From: Candidatus Intestinimonas stercorigallinarum
Lineage (GTDB): Bacteria; Bacillota; Clostridia; Oscillospirales; Oscillospiraceae
Assembly (NCBI GenBank): GCA_019115345.1
Contig: DXDV01000220.1
Span: forward strand, 1 to 6,377
Direction: 5' to 3'
Length of the DNA stretch: 6,377 nt
In this document: one piece after another, positions 1 to 5,877 of the stretch
Layout of the letters: every line of letters starts with the position of its first letter
How positions within the stretch are numbered: the first letter of the stretch is position 1
Notes under the pieces: generated by a model
The model's input: the letters and a program-made list of their open reading frames with translations, nothing else
The model's database searches: none
What the model was told of the DNA's origin: nothing
Program-made: the position numbers and the translations under genes

Positions 1-1
1 C

Positions 2-259
2 AGGGTCATGGAGGCGGCCAGGCTCTGCCGTTACCGGAAGGTGGCGGTGGCCGGCGGCGTGGCGGCCAACTCCCGTATCCGGGGGGACCTGGAGAAGGCC
101 TGCGCCCAGGCGGGCATGGAGCTCTATCTGCCCCCCCTCTCCCTGTGCGGCGACAACGGCGCCATGATCGGCTGTCAGGCCTACTATGAGTACTTGGCCG
201 GCACCCGGGGCGGCCTGGATCTGAACGCCTACGCCAACCGAGACATCGAAACTGCCTAA
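2..259 (+). CDS. tsaD: TsaD, tRNA N6-adenosine threonylcarbamoyltransferase (C-terminal part; 5' end outside window)
   Basis: TsaD is the catalytic subunit that transfers threonylcarbamoyl from threonylcarbamoyl-AMP to A37 of ANN-decoding tRNAs (t6A), working in the cytoplasm with TsaB and TsaE. Only about the last 85 codons are present. The frame is open from base 2 and ends at TAA 257-259. Two family signatures are visible: AGGVAANSRIR (the conserved GGVaaN loop), and CGDNGAMIG, whose Asp corresponds to the metal-binding Asp of the TsaD C-terminal half. The other metal ligands (two His) lie upstream, outside the window. The ATG at base 8 falls inside the conserved domain and is not a start. 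The gene converges on the minus-strand lipoprotein gene across a strong hairpin. Sequence and GC-rich codon use look normal, with no sign of damage. The family assignment is secure; the subfamily is standard bacterial TsaD. Confidence 0.93.
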   Translation, partial: RVMEAARLCRYRKVAVAGGVAANSRIRGDLEKACAQAGMELYLPPLSLCGDNGAMIGCQAYYEYLAGTRGGLDLNAYANRDIETA

Positions 260-268
260 ACCATATAA

Positions 269-311
269 ATGTGGGCGGCCCCTTCCCAGCTTGGGAAGGG
301 GCCGCCCACAT
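269..311. terminator. Perfect 20-bp stem between convergent genes, probable bidirectional terminator
   Basis: Arms 269-288 and 292-311 are exact reverse complements around a 3-nt loop (gct). The hairpin sits between the tsaD stop at 259 and the lipoprotein stop at 330, where convergent transcripts must end. The U-tract is weak: the minus-strand side reads TTATATGGTTT after the stem, and the plus-strand side is A-rich. Termination of the minus-strand operon is therefore better supported than that of tsaD. Confidence 0.7.
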
Positions 312-329
312 AAAAGAAAGAGAGGAAGA

Positions 330-851
330 TCAACCGTTGAGGGCGGTTTTGATGGACTCCAGGACAGTGTCCTGATCCTCGCACATGACCAGCAGGACGG
401 TGCCGTCCTCCAGGGTCTCCACCTTGGCGGCGCTGGCGATATCGTACTGGTCGGCCAGGTACTGCTGGAAGCTCTGCTTCTGCTGCTCCACAAAGGCGTT
501 GACGCCCTCCAGCACCTCCTCGCCCTTGCCCTCGGCGGGGAGGATGGCGGCAATGCCGTAGGCCTTGATGTTCATGGGAGAGACGGCCACGGCGAAGGCG
601 GCGGCGTTTTCGTCGGTAACGCCCACCATGGGCAGCACCATGCTGGCCATCTCGTCCTCGGTGGAGGTAATGACGGGGATGGCCTCGTTCATCTCCTGGT
701 CCCGGGCGGATTCGATGGCGGACTGATAGGCCTGGGTGTACTCCTCAGGGGTCTTGGCGGCGTCGCCGGACGACTCCCCCTGACCGCCGCAGCCCGCAAG
801 GGCGGAGAGGAGCAGCAGGGCGGACAGCGAAAGGGACAGCATACGTTTCAT
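330..851 (-). CDS. DUF4358-like small lipoprotein
   Basis: This is a 173-residue predicted lipoprotein anchored to the outer face of the membrane. Residues 1-20 form a lipoprotein signal peptide (MKRM, then a Leu/Ser/Ala-rich core) ending in the lipobox LAGC, with Cys21 as the lipidated residue. A short Gly/Ser linker follows, then a single domain of about 140 residues. The segment from about residue 100 on (AYGIAAILPAEGKGEEVLEG, FVEQQKQSFQQYLADQYDIA, VLLVMCED) resembles DUF4358 from memory: a hydrophobic strand, a long amphipathic helix, Y-L/P-x-Q-Y, then a strand. Its molecular function is unknown. The start is ATG 849-851, preceded by AAAGGAGA about 9 nt upstream. That SD lies inside the last clp codons, and the ATG overlaps the clp TGA (ATGA), so translation is probably coupled to clp. 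The membership call is from pattern memory, not a search. Confidence 0.8.
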   Translation of the reverse strand: MKRMLSLSLSALLLLSALAGCGGQGESSGDAAKTPEEYTQAYQSAIESARDQEMNEAIPVITSTEDEMASMVLPMVGVTDENAAAFAVAVSPMNIKAYGIAAILPAEGKGEEVLEGVNAFVEQQKQSFQQYLADQYDIASAAKVETLEDGTVLLVMCEDQDTVLESIKTALNG

Positions 852-3373
852 TTGGATGATTCTCCTTTGGCTTTTTTGTTGTCACACTCCCCTTTGACGC
901 AGAGCGCGGGACTTTGTTCCCCGGATTCCGAAAAAATATGAAGTCCCCCCTCCCCGTCCGCCACCACGGCGGTGCCGCCGCCGGTGAGTCCGCCGCTCAG
1001 GAGCAGCTCGGCTATGGGGTCCTCCACCTGGGTGCGGATGGCCCGCCGGAGGGGACGGGCGCCGTATTCCGGGTCGAAGCCGGCGTCGGTGAGCCGGTCC
1101 AGGGCCTGCCCGCTCACCCGCAGCCCCACCTGCCGCTCCCCCAGCCGCTCTCCCAGCCGGTCCAGGAGCCGCCGGGCGATCTCCCGCAGCTCCGTCCGGG
1201 TAAGGGGCGGAAAGACGATGGTCTCGTCCACCCGGTTGAGAAACTCCGGACGGAAGAGCTCCTTGAGCTCGGAGAGGGCGGCCCGGCGCAGCTCCTCCGG
1301 CGAGGGTCCCTCCCCCCGGTCCCCGGCAAAGCCCAGCCGCCTGCCTTTGGCGGCCAGACACCGGGCGCCGGCGTTGGAGGTCATGACCACCACGGTATTC
1401 CGGAAGTCCACCCGGCGGCCCTGGGCGTCGGTGACCACGCCGTCCTCCATGAGCTGGAGGAGGACCCCCCATACGTCTGGATGAGCCTTCTCCAGCTCGT
1501 CGAAGAGGACCACCGAATAGGGCTTGCGGCGCACCCGCTCGGTGAGCTGTCCCCCCTCGTCGTAGCCCACATAGCCCGGCGGAGAGCCCAGGAGCCGGGA
1601 GACAGTGTGCTTTTCCATATACTCCGACATGTCGAAGCGGATGAGGGCCTCCTCGCTGCCGAAGAGGGCGGCGGCCAGTGCCTTGCAGAGCTCGGTCTTA
1701 CCCACGCCTGTGGGACCCAGGAAGAGAAAGGAGCCGATGGGCCGCCCCGGCTCCTTCAGTCCCGCCCGGCCCCGTCGGATGGCCCGGGCCACCGCCCGCA
1801 CGGCGGCCTCCTGCCCCACCACCCGGCGGTGGAGCTCCCCCTCCAGGGCCAGGAGCCGCTGGGACTCGGTCTGGCTGAGGGCGCTCACCGGGATGCCGGT
1901 GCAGTCGGACACCACGGCGGCCACGTCCTCCGCCTCCACCGCCCGCTCCCCCTGGCCCTGCCGCCAGGCCCGGCACTGGACGGCCAGCTCCCGGCGGAAG
2001 TCCCGCTCGGCGTCCCGGAGCCGGGCCGCCTGCTCGTAGTCCTGCCCCCGGATGGCGGCCTCCCGGGCCAGAGCCGCCTGACAGGCCCGCTCCTCCAGCC
2101 CCCGCAGGGCGGGAGGCGTATCCAGCGCCCCCATCCGCACCCGGGCGGCGGCCTCGTCGATGAGGTCCACCGCCTTATCAGGGAGACAGCGGTCGGGGAG
2201 ATAGCGGCAGGAGAGGGCCACCGCCGCCTCCAGGGCCTGGTCGGTGATGGTCAGCTTGTGGTGGTCCTCGTAGCGGCCCCGGAGCCCCCGGAGAATGTCC
2301 AGAGCGGCCGCCCGGTCCGGCTCCTCCACCAGCACTGGCTGGAAGCGCCGCTCCAGGGCTGCGTCCTTTTCGATATACTTCCGGTACTCGGCCAGGGTGG
2401 TGGCCCCCACCACCTGGAGCTCCCCCCGGCTCAGGGCCGGTTTTAGGATGTTGGCGGCGTCGATGGCTCCCTCGGCGCTGCCCGCCCCCACGATGGTGTG
2501 GAGCTCATCCAGAAAGAGGATGACGTCCCCCGCCCGGCGGACCTCGGCCAGGATAGCCTTCACCCGCTCCTCGAACTCCCCCCGGTACTTGGTCCCCGCC
2601 ACCGTGGCGGAGAGGTCCAGGGAGAGCAGCCGCTTGCCCCGAAGGCAGTCGGGCACCTGACCGGCCACGATCCGCCGGGCCAGCCCCTCGGCAATGGCCG
2701 TCTTGCCTACGCCGGGCTCACCGATGAGGGCGGGGTTGTTCTTCTGACGCCTGGAGAGGATCTGGATGATCCGGCGGAGCTCACTGTCCCGTCCGATGAC
2801 GGGGTCCAGACTTCCGGCGGCGGCCAGCCGGGTCAAATCTTTGGAAAATTGTTCTAACAGCTTTTTCTCGCCCCGTTCCAAGTGTTCACGCTCCGGTTTC
2901 GGCCGTATGGCCTCCCCCCAGTGGGGAGGGCCTGCCGGCGTCTCCCCCAGCGCGCGGATGATGTCTGTGTAAAGGCCGCTCAGCTGTCCCGTGGCGGCCA
3001 GGACCCGGGCAGCGGCGCACTCCCGGAGCCGGAGCAGGCCCAGCAGCAAATGCTCCGTATCCACCTTGCGCCCGCCGCCCCGGAGACATTCCGCCGCCGC
3101 CAGCTCCACTGCCTGGCGGCAGTGGGGCGTCAGGCCCTGGAGGGGTACGTCCACCGCACTGCCCGCGCCGGACAGCCGGCGCACTTCCTCCTCCAGACGC
3201 TCCCGGGTGAGGCCGGAGACCCGGAGCAGCTGCGCCGCCGCCCCCTGCCCCTCCTGGCACAGACCCAGGAGCAGGTGCTCCGTGCCCACATAGCTGTGTC
3301 CCAGGTCGGCGGCCGCCTTCTGGGCCAGCCTCAGGGCCGCCTGGGCCCGCTGGGTGAATTGCTTTTCCCCGAT
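848..3373 (-). CDS. clpC: ClpC-type AAA+ ATPase (ClpP-associated unfoldase), start codon unresolved
   Basis: This is a cytoplasmic class-I Clp ATPase that unfolds substrates and feeds them to ClpP. Numbered from the ATC at 3371-3373 (841 residues), the domains are: Clp N-domain repeats (FTQRAQ at 6-11, GTEHLLLGL near 30, second repeat TEHLLLGLL near 106); NBD1 Walker A GEPGVGKT 218-225 and Walker B VILFLDE 284-290; UVR-like coiled middle domain (DYEQAARLRDAERD) about 425-468; NBD2 Walker A GPTGVGKT 553-560 and Walker B VVLFDE 621-626; an LGF ClpP-docking tripeptide near 680; sensor-2 GARPLRR 771-777. The only standard start is GTG 3287-3289, which gives 813 residues but cuts into the N-domain. 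An in-frame TGA at 3380-3382 leaves ATC 3371-3373, 7 nt after GAGGTG, as the best full-length start; a frameshift or mutation is the alternative. No mcsA, mcsB or ctsR lies in the window, so it may be a ClpC paralogue. Confidence 0.92.
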   Translation of the reverse strand: MGEKQFTQRAQAALRLAQKAAADLGHSYVGTEHLLLGLCQEGQGAAAQLLRVSGLTRERLEEEVRRLSGAGSAVDVPLQGLTPHCRQAVELAAAECLRGGGRKVDTEHLLLGLLRLRECAAARVLAATGQLSGLYTDIIRALGETPAGPPHWGEAIRPKPEREHLERGEKKLLEQFSKDLTRLAAAGSLDPVIGRDSELRRIIQILSRRQKNNPALIGEPGVGKTAIAEGLARRIVAGQVPDCLRGKRLLSLDLSATVAGTKYRGEFEERVKAILAEVRRAGDVILFLDELHTIVGAGSAEGAIDAANILKPALSRGELQVVGATTLAEYRKYIEKDAALERRFQPVLVEEPDRAAALDILRGLRGRYEDHHKLTITDQALEAAVALSCRYLPDRCLPDKAVDLIDEAAARVRMGALDTPPALRGLEERACQAALAREAAIRGQDYEQAARLRDAERDFRRELAVQCRAWRQGQGERAVEAEDVAAVVSDCTGIPVSALSQTESQRLLALEGELHRRVVGQEAAVRAVARAIRRGRAGLKEPGRPIGSFLFLGPTGVGKTELCKALAAALFGSEEALIRFDMSEYMEKHTVSRLLGSPPGYVGYDEGGQLTERVRRKPYSVVLFDELEKAHPDVWGVLLQLMEDGVVTDAQGRRVDFRNTVVVMTSNAGARCLAAKGRRLGFAGDRGEGPSPEELRRAALSELKELFRPEFLNRVDETIVFPPLTRTELREIARRLLDRLGERLGERQVGLRVSGQALDRLTDAGFDPEYGARPLRRAIRTQVEDPIAELLLSGGLTGGGTAVVADGEGGLHIFSESGEQSPALCVKGECDNKKAKGESSK

Positions 3374-3504
3374 GGCTTCTCACCTCGTTCCTCTTTCTTG
3401 CCGTCCGGCCGCGCCGTCCGGCTGTCATGGGCCCGGCTGTGGGCCGCGCCCTCCAGCTCCGGCGTCAGCGCGCCGGCGACCTCCACGGAAAACTGGTCTC
3501 GCAT
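3331..3504 (-). CDS. Small ORF (57 codons) upstream of and overlapping clp; leader peptide or displaced Clp N-terminus
   Basis: ATG 3502-3504 is preceded by AGGAGGTG (3511-3518) with a 6-nt spacer, the best ribosome site in the window for its gene. The ORF runs 57 codons to TGA 3331-3333 and overlaps the clp reading frame by about 40 nt. I do not recognise it as a known family. The peptide begins MRDQFSVEVAGAL and continues ELEGAAHSRAH, loosely like the first helix of a Clp N-repeat (F-S/T-x-x-V/A-x-x-A-L...A...GH). It then turns into a basic, low-complexity tail (KKEERGEKPSGKSNSPSG), where it shares DNA with the clp start. A -1 shift anywhere in 3331-3382 would join it to clp. It could be a translated leader coupling ribosomes to the weak clp start, the true 5' end of clp after a one-base deletion, or a chance ORF. 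The strong SD argues that ribosomes do load here. Confidence 0.45.
   Translation of the reverse strand: MRDQFSVEVAGALTPELEGAAHSRAHDSRTARPDGKKEERGEKPSGKSNSPSGPRRP
3381..3386 (-). promoter_or_regulatory. Probable clp ribosome binding site (GAGGTG)
   Basis: GAGGTG on the minus strand lies 7 nt upstream of the ATC codon 3371-3373 and directly before the block encoding GEKQFTQRAQ, where ClpC proteins normally start. No comparable SD precedes the GTG at 3287-3289. The site therefore favours initiation near 3373 even though the codon there is not ATG, GTG or TTG. Confidence 0.45.
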
Positions 3505-3830
3505 CTGGCTCACCTCCTCGCCGGTGGGCGGTCTCCCGCCCCACCGCTTCAATATATCCAGAACCTGGCCCGGATAAACCCGCGCGGCTCATCCAGATGG
3601 TTTCGGTCCGGACGTCTACCCTAGTTTAACCAGTTTTGGTCTCTTTACCCTCCGTGAACAAAGGGGAATACGCCTGCCAGCGGGCCAAACCGACGCTGGC
3701 TGCCTCAGTGGCCCCGAAAAACCGTATTGTCCTTTGTACATTGAGGGTAGCCGCCGGGCCGGTCCGCAGCCGGCAAAAGGGGCTCCGCCTGCCCGGCAAA
3801 AAACACCGCGAATTTTTACACAAATAAAGA
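3505..3830. other. Divergent intergenic region between the clp operon and ferredoxin, mostly unassigned
   Basis: This stretch holds the 5' leader of the minus-strand operon, the CtsR-like repeat at 3625-3641, and a GC-rich segment around 3750-3800 with only imperfect pairing. No convincing -35/-10 pair is visible for the clp operon. Open frames of 63 and 65 codons exist on both strands at about 3626-3827. They start with non-ATG codons without SD sites and match nothing I recognise, so I do not call them genes. Confidence 0.5.
3625..3641 (-). promoter_or_regulatory. Degenerate CtsR-like direct repeat upstream of clp
   Basis: The minus strand reads GACCAAA-ACT-GGTTAAA, a tandem heptamer with a 3-nt spacer. 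The CtsR operator consensus in Firmicutes is GGTCAAA-NAN-GGTCAAA. The first heptamer has two mismatches, the second one, and the middle spacer base is C instead of A. It lies about 120 nt upstream of the first ORF of the clp operon, a normal place for a CtsR operator. Context raises the odds; the sequence match alone is weak. Confidence 0.3.
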
Positions 3831-3858
3831 TTGCATTTTTTAAAAACTGTGGTAGAAT
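3831..3858 (+). promoter_or_regulatory. SigA-type promoter of the ferredoxin gene
   Basis: TTGCAT (3831-3836) and TAGAAT (3853-3858) are separated by 16 bp, and TGG at 3850-3852 makes an extended -10. The flanking bases are the most AT-rich around. A start near 3865 would give a leader of about 25 nt, with GGAGGTG at 3877-3883 placed 6 nt before the ferredoxin ATG. The close fit and the terminator after the gene suggest a strong, monocistronic, constitutive unit. Confidence 0.75.
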
Positions 3859-3889
3859 GAGTTTACATTGAAGTTTGGAGGTGTTCCCA

Positions 3890-4060
3890 ATGGCCTATGT
3901 CATCAGCGATGCTTGTGTGAGCTGCGGCGCTTGCGCCGATTCTTGCCCCATGGGTGCGATTTCTCAGGGCGACAGCCAGTACGTCATCGACGCCAATACC
4001 TGCATCGATTGCGGCGCTTGCGCTGATACCTGCCCCACCGGCGCCATCGCTCAGGGCTAA
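3890..4060 (+). CDS. Clostridial-type 2[4Fe-4S] ferredoxin
   Basis: This is a 56-residue soluble electron carrier of very low potential. In anaerobes such ferredoxins accept electrons from pyruvate:ferredoxin oxidoreductase and related enzymes and pass them to hydrogenases, Rnf or bifurcating enzymes. Two complete cluster motifs are visible: Cys9-x2-Cys12-x2-Cys15-x3-Cys19-Pro and Cys38-x2-Cys41-x2-Cys44-x3-Cys48-Pro. The halves are internally repeated (CVSCGACADSCPMGAIS and CIDCGACADTCPTGAIA), the known gene-duplication architecture. Length is typical (55-60). The start is ATG 3890, chosen because GGAGGTG (3877-3883) ends 6 nt before it; an upstream in-frame TTG at 3875 lies in the SD itself. 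The gene has its own extended -10 promoter and a strong terminator, so it is probably transcribed alone. Its codon choice (GCT, TGC, GAT) is less GC3-extreme than its neighbours, as expected for a highly expressed gene. Confidence 0.96.
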   Translation: MAYVISDACVSCGACADSCPMGAISQGDSQYVIDANTCIDCGACADTCPTGAIAQG

Positions 4061-4085
4061 CACACAGCGGCTTTTACTTAAAGCG

Positions 4086-4123
4086 AAAACAAGGCGGCGT
4101 ACATGGTACGCCGCCTTGTTTTT
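4086..4123 (+). terminator. Strong intrinsic terminator after ferredoxin
   Basis: Arms 4086-4102 and 4106-4122 form a perfect 17-bp stem with a 3-nt loop (atg) that begins 25 nt after the ferredoxin stop and ends in TTTTT (4119-4123). The A-run at 4086-4089 mirrors the T-run, so it could also work in reverse. It separates ferredoxin from rsmA. Confidence 0.93.
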
Positions 4124-4204
4124 ATCAAAGCGCCTCTCCCCCGCCCTCAATCTCACGGTCCCGGTCCCCGGGCGCGGCCGCGGCCGACACATAGGAGTGC
4201 TGTT

Positions 4205-5059
4205 ATGGACCTCTGCGACCTCAACACCATCAAAGCCCTGCTGGGCCGCCACGGCTTTCATTTCTCCAAATCCATGGGACAGAATTTTCTCATCCAGGAC
4301 TGGGTGCCCCGTGGTCTGGTGGAGGGGGCCGGCGTGGGCGCGGAAAACGGCGTGCTGGAGATCGGACCCGGCATCGGCCCCCTCACCGCCCAGCTGGCCG
4401 CCGCCGCCCGGAAGGTGGTGGCGGTAGAGCTGGACCGCTCCCTCCTGCCCGTCCTGAGCGAGACCTTGGGAGATCATTCCAACGTGGAGATCCTCCCCGC
4501 CGACATCCTGAAGCTGGACATCCCCGCCCTGGTGGATGAGAGGTTCCCCGGCCTCACCCCCATGGCCTGCGCCAACCTGCCCTACAACATCACCACCCCC
4601 GTCCTCACCGCCCTCATCGAGGCCCGGCGCTTCGCCTGCATCGCCGTGATGATCCAGCGGGAGGTGGCCCTGCGGATCTGCGCCGCCCCGGGCACGGCGG
4701 ACTACGGCGCCTTCTCGGTGTACTGCCAGTACCACACCGTCCCCGAGCTTCTCTTCGACGTGGGGCCCGAGTGCTTCGTTCCCGCCCCCAAGGTGACCTC
4801 CTCGGTCATCCGCATGGTCCCCCGCGCCGTCCCGCCCGAGGGGGTGGAGGACGAAAAGCGGTTCTTCCGGGTGGTGAAGGCCGCCTTCGGCCAGCGGCGC
4901 AAGACCCTCCTCAACGCCCTCTCCGCCGGGCTGGGCGGCGTGGACAAGGAGACCATCCGAGCGGCCATCGCCGCCGCCGGACTCCCAGAGCACGTCCGTG
5001 GGGAGCGGCTGGGCATTCCCGAGTTCGCCGCCCTCACCCGTGCCCTGGGAGACTTTTAG
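4205..5059 (+). CDS. rsmA: RsmA/KsgA, 16S rRNA (adenine1518-N6/adenine1519-N6)-dimethyltransferase
   Basis: RsmA uses S-adenosylmethionine to dimethylate two adjacent adenosines in the 3'-terminal hairpin of 16S rRNA during late 30S assembly; its loss classically gives kasugamycin resistance. The protein is 284 residues, the usual length. Visible motifs: SKSMGQNFL near 21-29 (N-terminal signature), SAM motif I LEIGPGIGPLT 51-61, acidic VELD 74-77 for the ribose, D100 after motif III for the adenine, catalytic NLPYNIT 124-130 (motif IV), and a C-terminal helical domain with FGQRRKTLLNAL 228-239. The start is ATG 4205, with AGGAG (4193-4197) 7 nt upstream; the open frame back to 4103 starts inside the ferredoxin terminator loop and is noncoding. 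No clear promoter is visible in 4124-4204. The amidase gene follows 62 nt downstream with no terminator between, so read-through is expected. Confidence 0.96.
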   Translation: MDLCDLNTIKALLGRHGFHFSKSMGQNFLIQDWVPRGLVEGAGVGAENGVLEIGPGIGPLTAQLAAAARKVVAVELDRSLLPVLSETLGDHSNVEILPADILKLDIPALVDERFPGLTPMACANLPYNITTPVLTALIEARRFACIAVMIQREVALRICAAPGTADYGAFSVYCQYHTVPELLFDVGPECFVPAPKVTSSVIRMVPRAVPPEGVEDEKRFFRVVKAAFGQRRKTLLNALSAGLGGVDKETIRAAIAAAGLPEHVRGERLGIPEFAALTRALGDF

Positions 5060-5077
5060 CGCCCCTTCCGTGTCCCC

Positions 5078-5116
5078 GGCCCTCCTTTCCGCATAGCATG
5101 GAGAGAAAGGAGGGCC
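5078..5116 (+). promoter_or_regulatory. Hairpin that buries the amidase Shine-Dalgarno site
   Basis: Arms 5078-5089 and 5105-5116 pair perfectly over 12 bp around a 15-nt loop. The right arm contains AAAGGAGG (5106-5113), the SD of the amidase, and the left arm carries its complement. No U-tract follows, so this is not a normal terminator. On an RNA reading through from rsmA the SD would be masked; an RNA starting inside the loop would lack the left arm. The loop contains CATAGCAT (5092-5099), similar to the -10 of SigE/SigK sporulation promoters, but I see no matching -35. Confidence 0.6.
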
Positions 5117-5121
5117 TCTCC

Positions 5122-5862
5122 ATGCCCATCATCTACCTCTCTCCCTCCACCCAGGAGAACAACCTCTACGTCAACGGCGGCTCCGAGGAGTACTGGATGA
5201 ACCGCCTGGCCGACGCTATGGTCCCCTATCTGGACGCCTCCGGCATCCGCTACGTCCGGAACACGCCGGAGATGACGGCGGCCAGCTCCATCGCCGCCTC
5301 CAATCAGGGCAGCTACGACCTCCACCTGGCCCTCCACTCCAACGCCGCGCCGGAGGACCGCTACGGCCAGGTCCGGGGGGTGCTGGTCTTTTACTACCCC
5401 GGCAGCAGCAAGGGCCGCCGGGCCGCCGAGATCATGGCGGAAAACCTGAAGCAGATCTATCCCATCCCCGCCCTGGTCCGGGCCGAGCCCACCACCTCCA
5501 TCGGGGAGGTCCGGCGGGTGCGGGCCCCGGCCGTTTTTCTGGAGCTGGGCTACCACGACAACCCAGACGACGCCGCCTGGGTGAAGAACCAGCTGGACCT
5601 CATCGCCCAAAACCTGGTGGGCTCTCTGTGCCAGTACTTCGGCATCCCCTTCCTCACCCCGGTACCGGAGCGCCAGGGGGTGGTGGACGTGTCCTGGGGC
5701 TCCCTCAACATCCGCGCCCGGCCCGACCGGTCCGCCCCCATCCTGGCCCGGGCCTACGACGGCGCCCGGCTGACCATCCTCAACCAGTGGCAGGGCTGGT
5801 ATCTGGTCCGGTTCGGAGACGTGACGGGGTACGCCAGCAGCGACTACATCACCCTAGTCTGA
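5122..5862 (+). CDS. Amidase_3-like N-acetylmuramoyl-L-alanine amidase with C-terminal SH3b domain, no signal peptide
   Basis: The protein has 246 residues. Residues about 1-175 resemble the zinc-dependent Amidase_3 fold that cuts the MurNAc-L-Ala bond of peptidoglycan: Glu22/Glu23 (candidate second zinc ligand), LALHSNAAPE with His72, and VFLELGYHDNP with Glu141, matching the canonical catalytic Glu block. The canonical first ligand block DPGHGG is replaced by LSPSTQE (6-12), so the first zinc His is missing. Residues about 186-246 form an SH3b domain (LNIRARPD, WYLV, GYASSDYI) of the kind that binds cell wall. There is no N-terminal signal or membrane segment. Cytoplasmic wall amidases are known in spore formers (CwlC/CwlH act in mother-cell lysis), a plausible but inferred role. 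The start is ATG 5122, 8 nt after AGGAGG; ATG 5098 has no SD. Translation may be repressed by the hairpin just upstream. Confidence 0.85.
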   Translation: MPIIYLSPSTQENNLYVNGGSEEYWMNRLADAMVPYLDASGIRYVRNTPEMTAASSIAASNQGSYDLHLALHSNAAPEDRYGQVRGVLVFYYPGSSKGRRAAEIMAENLKQIYPIPALVRAEPTTSIGEVRRVRAPAVFLELGYHDNPDDAAWVKNQLDLIAQNLVGSLCQYFGIPFLTPVPERQGVVDVSWGSLNIRARPDRSAPILARAYDGARLTILNQWQGWYLVRFGDVTGYASSDYITLV

Positions 5863-5877
5863 CCCCTTTTTCCGGAC

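Noticed and set aside
914..2446. A 510-codon plus-strand open frame opposite the ClpC gene
   Set aside because: It is antisense to a coding region with complete ClpC motifs, its translation is Gly/Pro/His-rich low complexity, and it is a by-product of high GC3.
3331..3382. Canonical programmed -1 frameshift site into clp
   Set aside because: No X XXY YYZ heptamer is in the right frame in the overlap. GGGGAAAA is only a homopolymer pair, so programmed shifting is not supported on sequence alone.
3505..3552. Upstream extension of the small ORF to TTG 3550-3552
   Set aside because: The extension would place the excellent SD (3511-3518) inside the coding region. ATG 3504 fits the SD exactly.
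3626..3827. 63- and 65-codon open frames on both strands in the intergenic region
   Set aside because: Both start at non-ATG codons without SD sites and have no recognised motif. The minus-strand frame also covers the CtsR-like repeat.
3875..3889. TTG 3875 as the ferredoxin start
   Set aside because: It lies within the SD sequence; ATG 3890 has ideal spacing and gives the canonical length.
4103..4204. N-terminal extension of RsmA starting at ATG 4103
   Set aside because: That ATG is the loop of the ferredoxin terminator, and the extra residues are Pro/Arg-rich and absent from the RsmA family. ATG 4205 has a good SD.
3863..4993. A 376-codon minus-strand open frame opposite ferredoxin and rsmA
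   Set aside because: It runs through a strong terminator and the ferredoxin promoter and lies opposite two well-conserved genes. Its composition is that of a GC-rich shadow.
5098..5121. ATG 5098 as the amidase start
   Set aside because: It has no SD, lies in the hairpin loop, and would add MERKEGLS made from the SD region itself.
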